NCBI GenBank assembly: GCA_902362435.1
Contig: CABIWW010000001.1
Span: 67,359-131,358, forward strand
Length of the DNA: 64,000 bases
DNA from: Eubacteriaceae bacterium
Lineage (GTDB): Bacteria; Bacillota; Clostridia; Peptostreptococcales; Anaerovoracaceae
Direction of reading: 5' to 3'
Made by a program: the position numbers and the translations under genes. The notes under the pieces were generated by a model. The model was given only the letters and a program-made list of their open reading frames with translations, was not told the DNA's origin and searched no databases. Positions 34,943 to 43,388 of this stretch are shown here, one piece after another. Position 1 is the first letter of the stretch. Each line of letters opens with the position of its first letter.

Positions 34943-35853
34943 ATAGAAGAAAAGGTTACACGGCGGCAGTCTTTTTCTCGGTACTCGTGGGATTTTCATT
35001 CCTCGGGATAAAGATATGCCAGAGATACACGGGCGGACTCAATCTGCTGTGCTACAGATACGCATTCGCGTTCGTGGCAATGATGCTGCTGATGGCGCTC
35101 AGGATAGTGAAGATAGACATCAGGAACAAGCCTAAGGGAAAGTTGATGCTGACAGCATTTTTTTACGTGGGCTTCATGGCGCTGCAGGTGGTCGGTCTGT
35201 CGCACTCGACCTCTGTAGAAGGGTCGATAATATTCGCAGTGGTGCCGATACTTGTAAAGATCATAGCTTCGGTTTTCCTCGGTGAAAAATCGTCGTGGGT
35301 CGAGAACGTATTCATATGCCTGACGGTCGCGTCACTGGTTTTCATGATCGTGATGGGTGCGGCGAAGATCACGATAGATCCGCTGGGAACGGTGCTGCTG
35401 CTGATCTCGAGCATAATGATGGCTCTCAGCAACATACTTATGAGGTACACGAGGAACGACTATGCTCCGATAGAGATAACGTTTTCTATAGTTGTGTTCG
35501 GATTCATCGTGTTCCATATAGCGTTCATAGTCAAATACATCATCACGGGCGAGAGCTTCGGAGATTATTTCTCGGCGCTGGCGATCCCTCAGGTGCTCGT
35601 TGCGGGCGCATACCTGGGTATCGGATGCATACTGCTGTCGGCACATCTGATGAGCTATATGCTGAGCAAGATGGAGGCTGCAAAGGGCACGATATTCGGC
35701 AATGTCTCGACTGCTATCTCGATAGTTGCAGGCGTTGTCGTACTCGGTGAAGATCTGATGTGGTATCACATAGTATGCACGGCTCTGATAATCGCAGGCG
35801 TCGTAGGCATGAGCCTCAGCGGCAGAAAAAAGGAAGAAAGCAATGAACAGTGA
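34924..35853 (+). CDS. EamA/DMT-superfamily transporter
   Basis: 309 residues with about ten hydrophobic helices in two EamA repeats (about 12-145 and 160-300), for example VGFSFLGIKICQRYTGGLNL and the second-repeat segment TVLLLISSIMMALSNILMR. These proteins export or import small metabolites at the cytoplasmic membrane; the substrate cannot be deduced. The start is ATG 34924, inside the end of the Sfp-like gene, with GAGAAAGGG about 8 nt before it. The gene overlaps the metallo-hydrolase gene by 11 bp, so a tightly packed operon continues through recX. Confidence 0.85.
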   Translation: MLQKDIDRRKGYTAAVFFSVLVGFSFLGIKICQRYTGGLNLLCYRYAFAFVAMMLLMALRIVKIDIRNKPKGKLMLTAFFYVGFMALQVVGLSHSTSVEGSIIFAVVPILVKIIASVFLGEKSSWVENVFICLTVASLVFMIVMGAAKITIDPLGTVLLLISSIMMALSNILMRYTRNDYAPIEITFSIVVFGFIVFHIAFIVKYIITGESFGDYFSALAIPQVLVAGAYLGIGCILLSAHLMSYMLSKMEAAKGTIFGNVSTAISIVAGVVVLGEDLMWYHIVCTALIIAGVVGMSLSGRKKEESNEQ

Positions 35854-36706
35854 AAACAACAGGATCAGCGACAGCATAAAGATCAGCTTCCTTGTGGAGA
35901 ACAAGACGGATAACCCCGGCATCATCGCGGAGCACGGGCTTTCCATATACATAGAGACACCCGAACGAAGGATACTGTTCGATGCGGGTGCCACGGATAT
36001 ACTGGCACACAATGCGGAGCGTATGGGCATCGATCTGGCAGAGGCGGATCTGGCGGTGGTCAGCCACGGGCATTACGATCATACGGGCGGATTCCCGGCG
36101 TTCTGCAGGATAAATGAAAGGGCGCCTATATACATCCATCGCGATGCGTTCAGAGAATCGTACTCGCTGCGAGACGGCAGGCTGCACGGTTCCAACGACG
36201 GCATCAGATGGACAGCTGAGGAAAAAGCCGAGATAGGCGGCAGGCTCGTGAAAACGGACGGGCCTCTATGGATCACAGATGACATATGCGTGACGGGGTC
36301 GATCGTAAAAGAGGAAGGCTTCGTTCCATCCGAAAGCTTTTACTATACGGACGAGGACGGGAACATAGCAGAAGACGATATGTCGCACGAACAGTGCCTG
36401 GTGATAAGACAGCCCGGCGGACTTTACATATTCTCGGGATGCAGCCATACAGGAGTGATATCCGCTATGGATACGGCGAAGAGCCTTTTTCCGGGGGAAA
36501 AGATCGCGCTGCTGGTCGCAGGCATGCACCTTTACAGCGCAGCAGATGAAGTAAGAAAAAATGTAGTGGAGCGAGTGGCGGCGGAAGCGCCGGATTGCGT
36601 GATGCCGGTGCACTGCACGGGAATAAAGGCCATATGCGATCTTCGCAGCATGCTCGGAGATGCGTGCATAGTGGCGACAGCGGGGGACAGTTATGGCGGA
36701 TGTTAG
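35843..36706 (+). CDS. MBL-fold metallo-hydrolase (COG1237-like)
   Basis: 287 residues. The metal-binding motif is VVSHGHYDHTGG (HxHxDH), and further ligands are in IFSGCSHTGVI and VMPVHCTG. The order and the SGCSH motif fit the group related to the archaeal dihydropterin-ribofuranosylaminobenzene phosphate synthase, usually called only 'MBL fold metallo-hydrolase' in bacteria. Substrate unknown; cytoplasmic, no signal peptide. It overlaps its neighbours on both sides (11 bp and 14 bp), which implies co-translation with the transporter and recX. Confidence 0.85.
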   Translation: MNSENNRISDSIKISFLVENKTDNPGIIAEHGLSIYIETPERRILFDAGATDILAHNAERMGIDLAEADLAVVSHGHYDHTGGFPAFCRINERAPIYIHRDAFRESYSLRDGRLHGSNDGIRWTAEEKAEIGGRLVKTDGPLWITDDICVTGSIVKEEGFVPSESFYYTDEDGNIAEDDMSHEQCLVIRQPGGLYIFSGCSHTGVISAMDTAKSLFPGEKIALLVAGMHLYSAADEVRKNVVERVAAEAPDCVMPVHCTGIKAICDLRSMLGDACIVATAGDSYGGC

Positions 36707-37157
36707 AGAAAGCGCAGTCAGATATCTGAATGTGAAGCCGAGGACGAGGCAGCAGGTCATGCAGTATCTGAAGCGAAAGGGATTCGAGGACGGAGAGATA
36801 AAGGACACAGTCGATGAGCTGGAGGCTCGCAGATATATAAACGATCTCGACTACAGCATCATGTATTTCGAGTACGGTTTTGAAAAAGGCCGCGGGATAT
36901 CGAGGATAAAGCGCGAGCTCGCGGAGAAAGGCGTGCCGACAGACATCATCAGCGCGGCGTTCGATGAGCTCGACGATGTCCCTGATCAGTACAGCGAGGC
37001 GCAGAAGATAGCGGACAGCATGCTGATCGGGATCGATACGGAAGAACTCGATTACGACGGGATGCGAAGGCTCCAGGCGAAAATAGGCAGGAGGCTGGCA
37101 TCGCGCGGTTTTTCACAGGATATAGTGTACAGGATAATCAACGGGCTGCGCAAATAG
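36693..37157 (+). CDS. recX: RecA regulator RecX
   Basis: 154 residues made of three-helix repeats typical of RecX: AVRYLNVKPRTRQQVMQYLKR, then GRGISRIKRELAEKGV, and a C-terminal repeat ending ASRGFSQDIVYRIINGL. RecX binds RecA filaments and limits their activity. recA is not in the window; here recX is instead the last gene of a transporter/hydrolase operon. The start overlaps the hydrolase gene by 14 bp. The following 149 bp are noticeably GC-rich and hold a hairpin (37190-37197 with 37203-37210). Confidence 0.88.
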   Translation: MADVRESAVRYLNVKPRTRQQVMQYLKRKGFEDGEIKDTVDELEARRYINDLDYSIMYFEYGFEKGRGISRIKRELAEKGVPTDIISAAFDELDDVPDQYSEAQKIADSMLIGIDTEELDYDGMRRLQAKIGRRLASRGFSQDIVYRIINGLRK

Positions 37158-37306
37158 CAGGGCGCAGCAGAACGCCGGACGCGGCATCGCGCTGATCGCC
37201 GGGATCAGCGGCATCGTGGAGAATGCCGGCCGGGTGCATCACAACGAGCGCGGCACATCGCGGTAATCGCAGAGTTTCGCGGGCCGGCGGCAGAGAGGGA
37301 GTATAG

Positions 37307-38005
37307 ATGAAAGAACAGTTTGTCAGGACAGGGATGCTGGTGGGTGAAGGCGGCGTAGATGCGCTGGCTTCGGCGTCAGTGATAGTGTTTGGCATCGGCG
37401 GGGTAGGCAGTTATGTCACGGAAGGTCTTGCGCGTGCCGGAGTAGGGCGTATAACGCTGGTCGACAAGGACACGATAGATATCAGTAATATAAACAGGCA
37501 GCTGCCTGCGCTCCACAGTACTGTGGGGAGGCCGAAGGCTCAGGTGATGGCTGAGCGCGTGGCTGATATAAATCCCGACTGCAGGATAGAGGCGGTACAG
37601 TGCTTTTTCCTGCCGGACACTGCAGATGATTTTGATTTCAGCACATATGACTACGTCGTAGATGCGATAGACAACGTCACGGGAAAGCTGGCGATCATCG
37701 AGAAGGCATACCGCGAGGGAGCGCCGGTGATCTCGTCGATGGGAACAGGGAACAAGCTGGATCCTTCGGGATTCAGGATATCGACGATAGAAAAGACGAA
37801 GGTGTGCCCGCTGGCTAAAGTGATGCGAAAGGAGCTGCGGGCAAGAGGTATAGAGGGCGTCAAGGTGCTGTACTCCGAGGAGCTGCCGATAAGGCACGGC
37901 ATGGGCTCGACTCCGGGAAGCATATCGTTCGTGCCGTCTGTGGCAGGGCTGATGATCGCCGGTGAGGTGATAAGAGATATATGCGCACGAAAGGTGCAGG
38001 AATAG
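37307..38005 (+). CDS. tcdA: tRNA threonylcarbamoyladenosine dehydratase (TcdA/CsdL-like)
   Basis: 232 residues of the E1-like ThiF superfamily. The ATP-binding loop is VFGIGGVGSYVTEGLARAGVG, followed by VDKDTIDISNINRQLPA with the Arg and Asp of the adenylation site. The size and GSTPGSISFVPSVAGL near the C-terminus match TcdA (YgdL), which cyclises t6A to ct6A at position 37 of tRNAs. Related ThiF and MoeB proteins carry Zn cysteines that are not obvious here, supporting TcdA. GAGAGGGAG precedes the start. It is followed 18 bp later by rmuC. Confidence 0.85.
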   Translation: MKEQFVRTGMLVGEGGVDALASASVIVFGIGGVGSYVTEGLARAGVGRITLVDKDTIDISNINRQLPALHSTVGRPKAQVMAERVADINPDCRIEAVQCFFLPDTADDFDFSTYDYVVDAIDNVTGKLAIIEKAYREGAPVISSMGTGNKLDPSGFRISTIEKTKVCPLAKVMRKELRARGIEGVKVLYSEELPIRHGMGSTPGSISFVPSVAGLMIAGEVIRDICARKVQE

Positions 38006-38023
38006 ATAAGGAAAGGTAGCGAA

Positions 38024-39304
38024 ATGGGAAATCAGAGTATCCTTCTGGCAGGACTGTTTGTAGCAGTGACAGCACTTGCAGTCCTCGTCATAATACTGAT
38101 GATAAAGATATCAAGAGGCGGAGCAGGCGGCATCGGAAACGAAGCCGAGCTCAGGTGTGAGATACGCGAAGAGATGCGCAGATCGAGGCAGGAGATGAGC
38201 AAAACCGTCCAGCTGAGCGTCAGGCAGATGGGAGAGATGATCGCGCAGAACCAGCGCGAGAGCACAGAGAACCAGAGCCGCAGGCTGGCCGAGCTCAACA
38301 GACAGCTGGCAAGCACATCTATGGGCATAGAACAGAGGCTTGAAAACATCAGGATCTCCATGGAAAAGAAGATCACGATGATGACGGATGAGAACAACAG
38401 GCAGCTTTCCGAGATGAGGAACACGGTCGATGAGAAGCTCCAGAAGACCCTGGAAGACAGGATCGGCAGATCGTTCAGACAGGTCAGCGACACTCTTGAG
38501 CAGGTGACGAGAGGGCTGGGGCAGATGCAGACGCTGGCTGCCGGAGTCGGAGATCTGAAAAAAGTTCTTTCAAATGTGAAGACAAGAGGCATAGTCGGAG
38601 AGATACAGCTTGGCGCGATACTGGCGCAGATACTTTCCCCGGAACAGTACGACGAGAACGTCGCTGTGAAGGGCGGCAGCGAGCGAGTGGAATTTGCAGT
38701 AAAATTCCCTGGTGAAGGCGACAGGCCTGTATACCTGCCGATAGACTCTAAATTCCCGGCAGATGCATACACGAGACTGCTCGACGCGTACGACACGGGT
38801 GACAGGCAGCTGATAAAGGCTGCGACGGACGGGCTGAGGAACGCCGTGCTCAAGGCGGCAAAAGACATCAGGACGAAATACATAAGTCCGCCGTACACGA
38901 CTGAATTCGCGATAATGTTCCTGCCGTTCGAAGGTCTGTATGCCGAAGTGCTCAGGCTGGGACTTGTGGACACGCTGCAGAGAGACTACCGCATAAACAT
39001 AGCGGGACCGACGACGATGGCGGCGATGCTCAACAGCTTCCAGATGGGCTTCAGGTCTCTGGCGCTGCAGAAGCAGTCAGGCGAAGTATGGGATACGCTT
39101 GCAAAGGTGAGGACCGAGTTCGACAAGTTCGGAGACGTGCTCGTCAAGACACAGACAAAGATGGAGCAGGCACAGAAGGATCTCGAAAAGCTCGTAGGTG
39201 TGAGAACAAGAGGCATACAGCGAGCACTCAAGGGAGTTGCGACGGTCGGAGAGCCTGAAGAGACGGGAGACAGCAGGCAGGATACGCTGAAGTTTTTCGA
39301 ATAA
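38024..39304 (+). CDS. rmuC: DNA recombination protein RmuC
   Basis: 426 residues. An N-terminal membrane helix (about 5-28) precedes a coiled coil (about 45-180), followed by the RmuC nuclease-like domain (about 185-370) with VKTRGIVGEIQLGAILAQIL, LPIDSKFPADAY and FEGLYAEVLR. The family is linked to suppression of DNA inversions at small inverted repeats; the biochemical role is little known. AAAGG precedes the ATG. It lies between tcdA and a phosphoesterase gene (30 bp gap), probably in one transcript. Confidence 0.92.
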   Translation: MGNQSILLAGLFVAVTALAVLVIILMIKISRGGAGGIGNEAELRCEIREEMRRSRQEMSKTVQLSVRQMGEMIAQNQRESTENQSRRLAELNRQLASTSMGIEQRLENIRISMEKKITMMTDENNRQLSEMRNTVDEKLQKTLEDRIGRSFRQVSDTLEQVTRGLGQMQTLAAGVGDLKKVLSNVKTRGIVGEIQLGAILAQILSPEQYDENVAVKGGSERVEFAVKFPGEGDRPVYLPIDSKFPADAYTRLLDAYDTGDRQLIKAATDGLRNAVLKAAKDIRTKYISPPYTTEFAIMFLPFEGLYAEVLRLGLVDTLQRDYRINIAGPTTMAAMLNSFQMGFRSLALQKQSGEVWDTLAKVRTEFDKFGDVLVKTQTKMEQAQKDLEKLVGVRTRGIQRALKGVATVGEPEETGDSRQDTLKFFE

Positions 39305-39334
39305 AATAAACAGAAACACAGAGGATGGATATAA

Positions 39335-40048
39335 ATGAGCATATATGCTATAGCAGACCTGCACCTTTCATTCGATCCTGCGGTCGACAAGCCGATGGAC
39401 ATATACGGCCCGAGGTGGTACGATCATGCCGAAAGGCTCAGGAAGAACTGGTGCAGCAGTATATCGGAAGACGACACGGTCATACTGCCGGGTGATATTT
39501 CATGGGGGCTGAAGCTGGAGTCGGCGAAGTACGATCTGGACTGGGTCGATGCACTGCCCGGCCGCAAGATCATCACTAAGGGAAATCATGACCTGTGGTG
39601 GAGCGGCATAACAAAACTCAATAAAATGTATGAAACAGTCACGTTCCTGCAGAATGACTGCTGTGTTGCCGAAGGCATTTATATATGCGGGACGAGAGGC
39701 TGGCTGACGCCGGACAACGATGACTTCGGCGAGGACGACGAGCGGATCTACAAGAGAGAGATGCTCAGGCTCAGAGCTTCACTGGACAAGGCGGTGAAGA
39801 TGGCGGCAGATGCGGGAGAAGAGCCGGACATACTCGGCGTGCTGCATTATCCGCCGGTATCGAAGCAGACGGCGTTTTCGGGGTTCCAGCAGATATTCGA
39901 TGATTACGGTGTAAAGCGCGTGATATACGGGCATGTCCACGGCGAAGACGGCTTCAGGACTGCCATAGAGGGCGTGCATCACGGTGTGGAGTACAGCCTC
40001 GTATCGCTTGACAGGCTGAACTGCGTGCCGCTTTGCATAAAACCGTAG
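39335..40048 (+). CDS. Metallophosphoesterase
   Basis: 237 residues of the calcineurin-like family. All metal motifs can be seen: IADLHLS (D-x-H), LPGDISWG (GD), TKGNHDLWW (GNH[D/E]) and YGHVHG (GH-x-H). This size and the ADLHLSFD start match clostridial metallophosphoesterases of unknown substrate. Cytoplasmic. GAGGATGG lies upstream of the ATG. It is 30 bp from pdp, possibly in the same operon, which could suggest a nucleotide-related role. Confidence 0.85.
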   Translation: MSIYAIADLHLSFDPAVDKPMDIYGPRWYDHAERLRKNWCSSISEDDTVILPGDISWGLKLESAKYDLDWVDALPGRKIITKGNHDLWWSGITKLNKMYETVTFLQNDCCVAEGIYICGTRGWLTPDNDDFGEDDERIYKREMLRLRASLDKAVKMAADAGEEPDILGVLHYPPVSKQTAFSGFQQIFDDYGVKRVIYGHVHGEDGFRTAIEGVHHGVEYSLVSLDRLNCVPLCIKP

Positions 40049-40078
40049 AAACCCGGAGGGACAGGAGGTTTGTATCAG

Positions 40079-41386
40079 ATGAATACTGTAGATATCATAA
40101 TAAAAAAGAGAGACGGCAGAGAGCTTTCGGAGGATGAGATCAGGTACATCGTGGATGGATACACGTCAGGAGCGATACCTGACTATCAGATGTCAGCATT
40201 CCTGATGGCGGTGTATTTCCGTGGAATGAATGACGAGGAGACGATCTGCCTGACGAAGACGATGCGGGATTCAGGCGAAGTGATGGATCTGAGCGGGATC
40301 GCAGGCATCAAGGTCGACAAGCACAGCACGGGCGGCGTCGGAGACAAGACCACGCTGATCGTCGGACCGGCTGCGGCGGCATGCGGCGTGCCGGTGGCAA
40401 AGATGAGCGGACGCGGACTTGGATTCACGGGCGGGACGATAGACAAGCTCGGAGCGATACCGGGATTCCATGTCGCGATGGCGTACGAGGATTTCGTGAA
40501 GCAGGTCAACAGCACAGGCATTGCTGTGACTGGTCAGACCGGTCATATCGCACCTGCCGACAAGAAGATATATGCGCTCAGGGACGTCACGGGGACTGTG
40601 GATAATCTGAGCCTGATAACATCGAGCATCATGAGCAAGAAGCTTGCAGCGGGTTCTGATGCGATACTTCTCGATGTAAAGTGCGGCAGCGGCGCGTTCA
40701 TGAAAACGGAGCAGGACGCTCGAAGACTTGCTGAGCTGATGGTGAAGATCGGCAGTGCGGCAGGCAAGGAGACGGTCGCTGTCATCACGGATATGGATCA
40801 GCCTCTCGGCCGCGCGGTCGGAAATGCGCTTGAGGTCAGAGAGGCGATACAGGTACTGAAGAATGAAGGTCCTGATGATATCACGGAGCTTTCTGTAAAG
40901 CTTGCAGGTACCATGGTCTATCTCGGCGGCAGGGCATCGTCGCTGCAGGAGGGCGAGCAGAAAGCCGCGCAGGCGCTGAGCGACGGAAGCGCACTGCAAA
41001 AGTTCAGGGAGTTCGTGGCGGCGCAGGGCGGTGATCCGGATATCACGGAGGATCCGGGGCTGCTTCCTTCGGCGGAGATATCGGAAGATCTGAAAGCATG
41101 GTGCGACGGGTATATAGCAGGGATGGACACGATGAGGATCGGCCTCGCGTCGCAGCACACGGGTGCAGGCCGTGAAACGAAAGATGATGAGATCGACCTT
41201 TCGGCGGGGCTTTATCTGCATAGAAAGACAGGCGAATACGTCCGCAAAGGTGATGTTATATGTACCGTTTATGGAAATGATGTGAAAAAAGTCGGCAAAG
41301 CATTGGAGGAAGTCGGCAATTCTGTTAAAATCAGAAATGATAAACCGGAACCGCAAAAACTGATAAAAGCAGTGATCACGGTTTAG
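40079..41386 (+). CDS. pdp: Pyrimidine-nucleoside (thymidine) phosphorylase
   Basis: 435 residues, the family norm. Conserved stretches: the phosphate-binding region KVDKHSTGGVGDKTTLIVGP, KMSGRGLGFTGGTIDKL, and LDVKCGSGAFMK. It splits thymidine, uridine or deoxyuridine with phosphate to base plus (deoxy)ribose 1-phosphate. The start is ATG 40079, 10 nt after AGGAGG; the TTG at 40070 is too close to that site. A BMP-family lipoprotein gene follows after the repeat array, consistent with nucleoside salvage. Specificity (Pdp against DeoA) cannot be fixed by eye. Confidence 0.92.
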   Translation: MNTVDIIIKKRDGRELSEDEIRYIVDGYTSGAIPDYQMSAFLMAVYFRGMNDEETICLTKTMRDSGEVMDLSGIAGIKVDKHSTGGVGDKTTLIVGPAAAACGVPVAKMSGRGLGFTGGTIDKLGAIPGFHVAMAYEDFVKQVNSTGIAVTGQTGHIAPADKKIYALRDVTGTVDNLSLITSSIMSKKLAAGSDAILLDVKCGSGAFMKTEQDARRLAELMVKIGSAAGKETVAVITDMDQPLGRAVGNALEVREAIQVLKNEGPDDITELSVKLAGTMVYLGGRASSLQEGEQKAAQALSDGSALQKFREFVAAQGGDPDITEDPGLLPSAEISEDLKAWCDGYIAGMDTMRIGLASQHTGAGRETKDDEIDLSAGLYLHRKTGEYVRKGDVICTVYGNDVKKVGKALEEVGNSVKIRNDKPEPQKLIKAVITV

Positions 41387-41390
41387 GTGA

Positions 41391-41592
41391 ATGGAACCCC
41401 GCAGGGGTGTAACCTTAATGTCGGCTGTGCCGACAAATAAATATATGAAACACCACGAGGGTATAACCTGATGTCATTCTTCGACTGACAAATCATAGAA
41501 ACCCTAAAGGATAACCTTGATGTCAGTCTTTGACTGACAAATATATGAAACCCTAAAGGATAACCTTTATGTCGGCTGACGCCGACAAATAT
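41391..41592 (+). repeat. Four tandem structured repeats of about 50 bp
   Basis: Units at 41391-41444 (54 bp), 41445-41494 (50), 41495-41544 (50) and 41545-41592 (48). Each has the order ATGAAA-like start, ACCC-x-GGGT/AAGG element, TAACCTT, a hairpin beginning GTC, then GACAAAT. The hairpin stems differ but stay paired: GTCGGC/GCCGAC in units 1 and 4, GTCAGTC/GACTGAC in unit 3, and a weaker GTCA/TGAC in unit 2. That is compensatory change, as in a structured RNA. The array fills the space between pdp and the lipoprotein gene, and the last unit runs into that gene's leader. It is not coding: unit lengths are not multiples of three and stops occur early. Confidence 0.85.
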
Positions 41593-41609
41593 ATGAAAGG
41601 AGTGTCGGT

Positions 41610-42686
41610 ATGAAACGGATAGTGATCAGCATACTCACAGCAGCAGTTCTCATATTTGCGATGGCTTCCTGCGGACAGAAGCAGGACAGCGGATCGAACA
41701 GCGATATGACGTGCGAAGTGGCGATGATCGCAGAAGACAGGAAAACAGATGACACGTCCTTTACACAGACGGCATGGAAGAGTGTGGAAGGATTTGCAGA
41801 GGAAAAAGGTGTGACAGCTAAGCTGTACAAGCCTGATGACGCGTCGGAAGAGGCGTATCTTTCAGCTGTGAAAAAAGCTGCAGATGACGGAGCGGGAATG
41901 ATAGTGATGGCAGGCAGCGGCTTTGCTCAGGCAGTATATTCGGCGCAGTCGGCTTATCCTGATACGGACTTTCTTCTCATAGACGGTGTACCTCACGATG
42001 ACAGCAGCAATTATGCCACTGCCGGGAACACTGTAAGCGTGATCTTTGCAGAAGAGGAAGCCGGATACATGGCCGGATATGCCGCTGTCAAAGACGGATA
42101 TACGAAGCTGGGATTCATAGGAGGACAGGCTCTTCCGGAGATAAAGCGATACGGATACGGATTCGTTCAGGGAGCGGCTGCAGCTGTCGCAGAGACGGAA
42201 ACGAAGGTGGAGATAGACTACAGATATGCAGGAGCATCCGAAGGCTCTGACGACGTGCAGAAGCTGGCAGCGCAGTGGTACGACGGCGGCACGGAAGTGA
42301 TATTTGCATGCGGCGGATCAGTGAGCAGCTCCGTGATAAAAGCAGCCGAGAAGGCAGGCGGCAAGGTGATAGGTGCGGACTTCGATCAGAGCGGTCTGTC
42401 GGAGACTGTCATAACATCGGCATGCAAAGACACGGACACTGCAGTCACAAAAGTGCTCAGGAGCTATGAAGACGGCACTTTTGCAGGCGGAACTGCGTTC
42501 AATTATGCTGCCAGAAACAACGGCGTGAGCCTGGAAATGAAGAATTCAAGATTCAGGACATTCAGCGAAGCTGATTATAAAAAGCTTTTCAGCCAGCTGA
42601 AAAACGAAAAAGTCGAGCTCAAAAAGGATACGGCTGTAAAGTCTGTATCTGAGCTTGCAGGCGAGTGGGTAACACTCAGGGAATAG
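41610..42686 (+). CDS. BMP-family (nucleoside-type) substrate-binding lipoprotein
   Basis: 358 residues. A lipoprotein signal peptide ends at the lipobox AMAS-C21, so the mature protein is tethered to the outer face of the membrane. The body has the Bmp/Med (PnrA-like) pattern: VAMIAEDRKTDDTSFTQTAW, SVIFAEEEAGYMAGYAAVK, LGFIGGQALPEIKRYGYGF and EVIFACGGSVSSSVIKAAEK. Such proteins bind nucleosides for ABC import. The usual ATPase and two permease genes do not follow; a TetR gene does. The neighbouring pdp gene supports a nucleoside ligand. AAAGGAG lies 9 nt before the ATG. Confidence 0.88.
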   Translation: MKRIVISILTAAVLIFAMASCGQKQDSGSNSDMTCEVAMIAEDRKTDDTSFTQTAWKSVEGFAEEKGVTAKLYKPDDASEEAYLSAVKKAADDGAGMIVMAGSGFAQAVYSAQSAYPDTDFLLIDGVPHDDSSNYATAGNTVSVIFAEEEAGYMAGYAAVKDGYTKLGFIGGQALPEIKRYGYGFVQGAAAAVAETETKVEIDYRYAGASEGSDDVQKLAAQWYDGGTEVIFACGGSVSSSVIKAAEKAGGKVIGADFDQSGLSETVITSACKDTDTAVTKVLRSYEDGTFAGGTAFNYAARNNGVSLEMKNSRFRTFSEADYKKLFSQLKNEKVELKKDTAVKSVSELAGEWVTLRE

Positions 42687-42724
42687 ATATTTGATATAAC
42701 AGGGCATGTAAATGGAGGCATGAC

Positions 42725-43375
42725 ATGAAAGCCAGAAAAACTAAAGACAGGATACTGGACACATCTATAAGATTATTCAACGAGCGGAAAGCTTCTAATG
42801 TCAGTACTGTGCAGATTTCCGCGGAAATGGGTATAAGCCCCGGCAATCTGTATTACTACTACGACAATAAAGAGGAAGTGATCCGCTATATCTGGACAGA
42901 AAGGATGAAGAGCGAGGCCGAAGCGCTTGTGGAGAAATATGCTGAAGTCAGGAGTGCAGCCGATTTTATCGAATGCATCAGAGAAGTGCTGAAGCACTGT
43001 CTTAAATACAGGTTTTTCTATACGGAACTGACTACGCTTTTTGCGAATGACAATATGCTGATAGATATGTATCGTGATCTGAAGGACAGGATCAGAGCGG
43101 CTGCGGTAGAGATGCACAAGACTCTTGTACGTGAGGATATGACTCCTGAGCTCGATCGCGATGATATAGAGGCTGCTGCCGACAATGGTGTGGCACTGCT
43201 GGTGGGGCTCGTCATGTACTGCGATGTGATGGCAGTAGAAGGGCAGAGCATGGAAGTGTCGGCCTCAAAGGCGCTGATACGTATGGTGCGCTATATGATA
43301 ATGATGAAGAGATTCGGCAGCGCGATGAGCGCGGAACTTGAGAAAGAACTTGAACGCATGCCTGCATCCGTGTGA
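42725..43375 (+). CDS. TetR-family transcriptional regulator
   Basis: 216 residues. The N-terminal helix-turn-helix is clear (DRILDTSIRLFNERKASNVS, then ISAEMGISPGNLYYYYDNKEEVI). The remaining helical domain, presumably ligand-binding, has no recognisable specificity. It starts 38 bp after the lipoprotein gene in the same direction with GGAGG before the ATG, so it is probably co-transcribed and might regulate that unit or nucleoside uptake. No palindromic operator stands out in the space before it. Its 3' end faces the CdaR-like gene, 13 bp away. Confidence 0.88.
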   Translation: MKARKTKDRILDTSIRLFNERKASNVSTVQISAEMGISPGNLYYYYDNKEEVIRYIWTERMKSEAEALVEKYAEVRSAADFIECIREVLKHCLKYRFFYTELTTLFANDNMLIDMYRDLKDRIRAAAVEMHKTLVREDMTPELDRDDIEAAADNGVALLVGLVMYCDVMAVEGQSMEVSASKALIRMVRYMIMMKRFGSAMSAELEKELERMPASV

Positions 43376-43388
43376 CGCGGCGCCGGTA

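Noticed and set aside
41391..41471. Small gene starting in the repeat array (26 codons across units 1 and 2)
   Set aside because: It depends on repeat phase, has no ribosome binding site, and the frame is not kept in units 3 and 4.
41391..41592. CRISPR array
   Set aside because: Four units are contiguous without unique spacers, the units differ in their stems, and there are no cas genes in the window.
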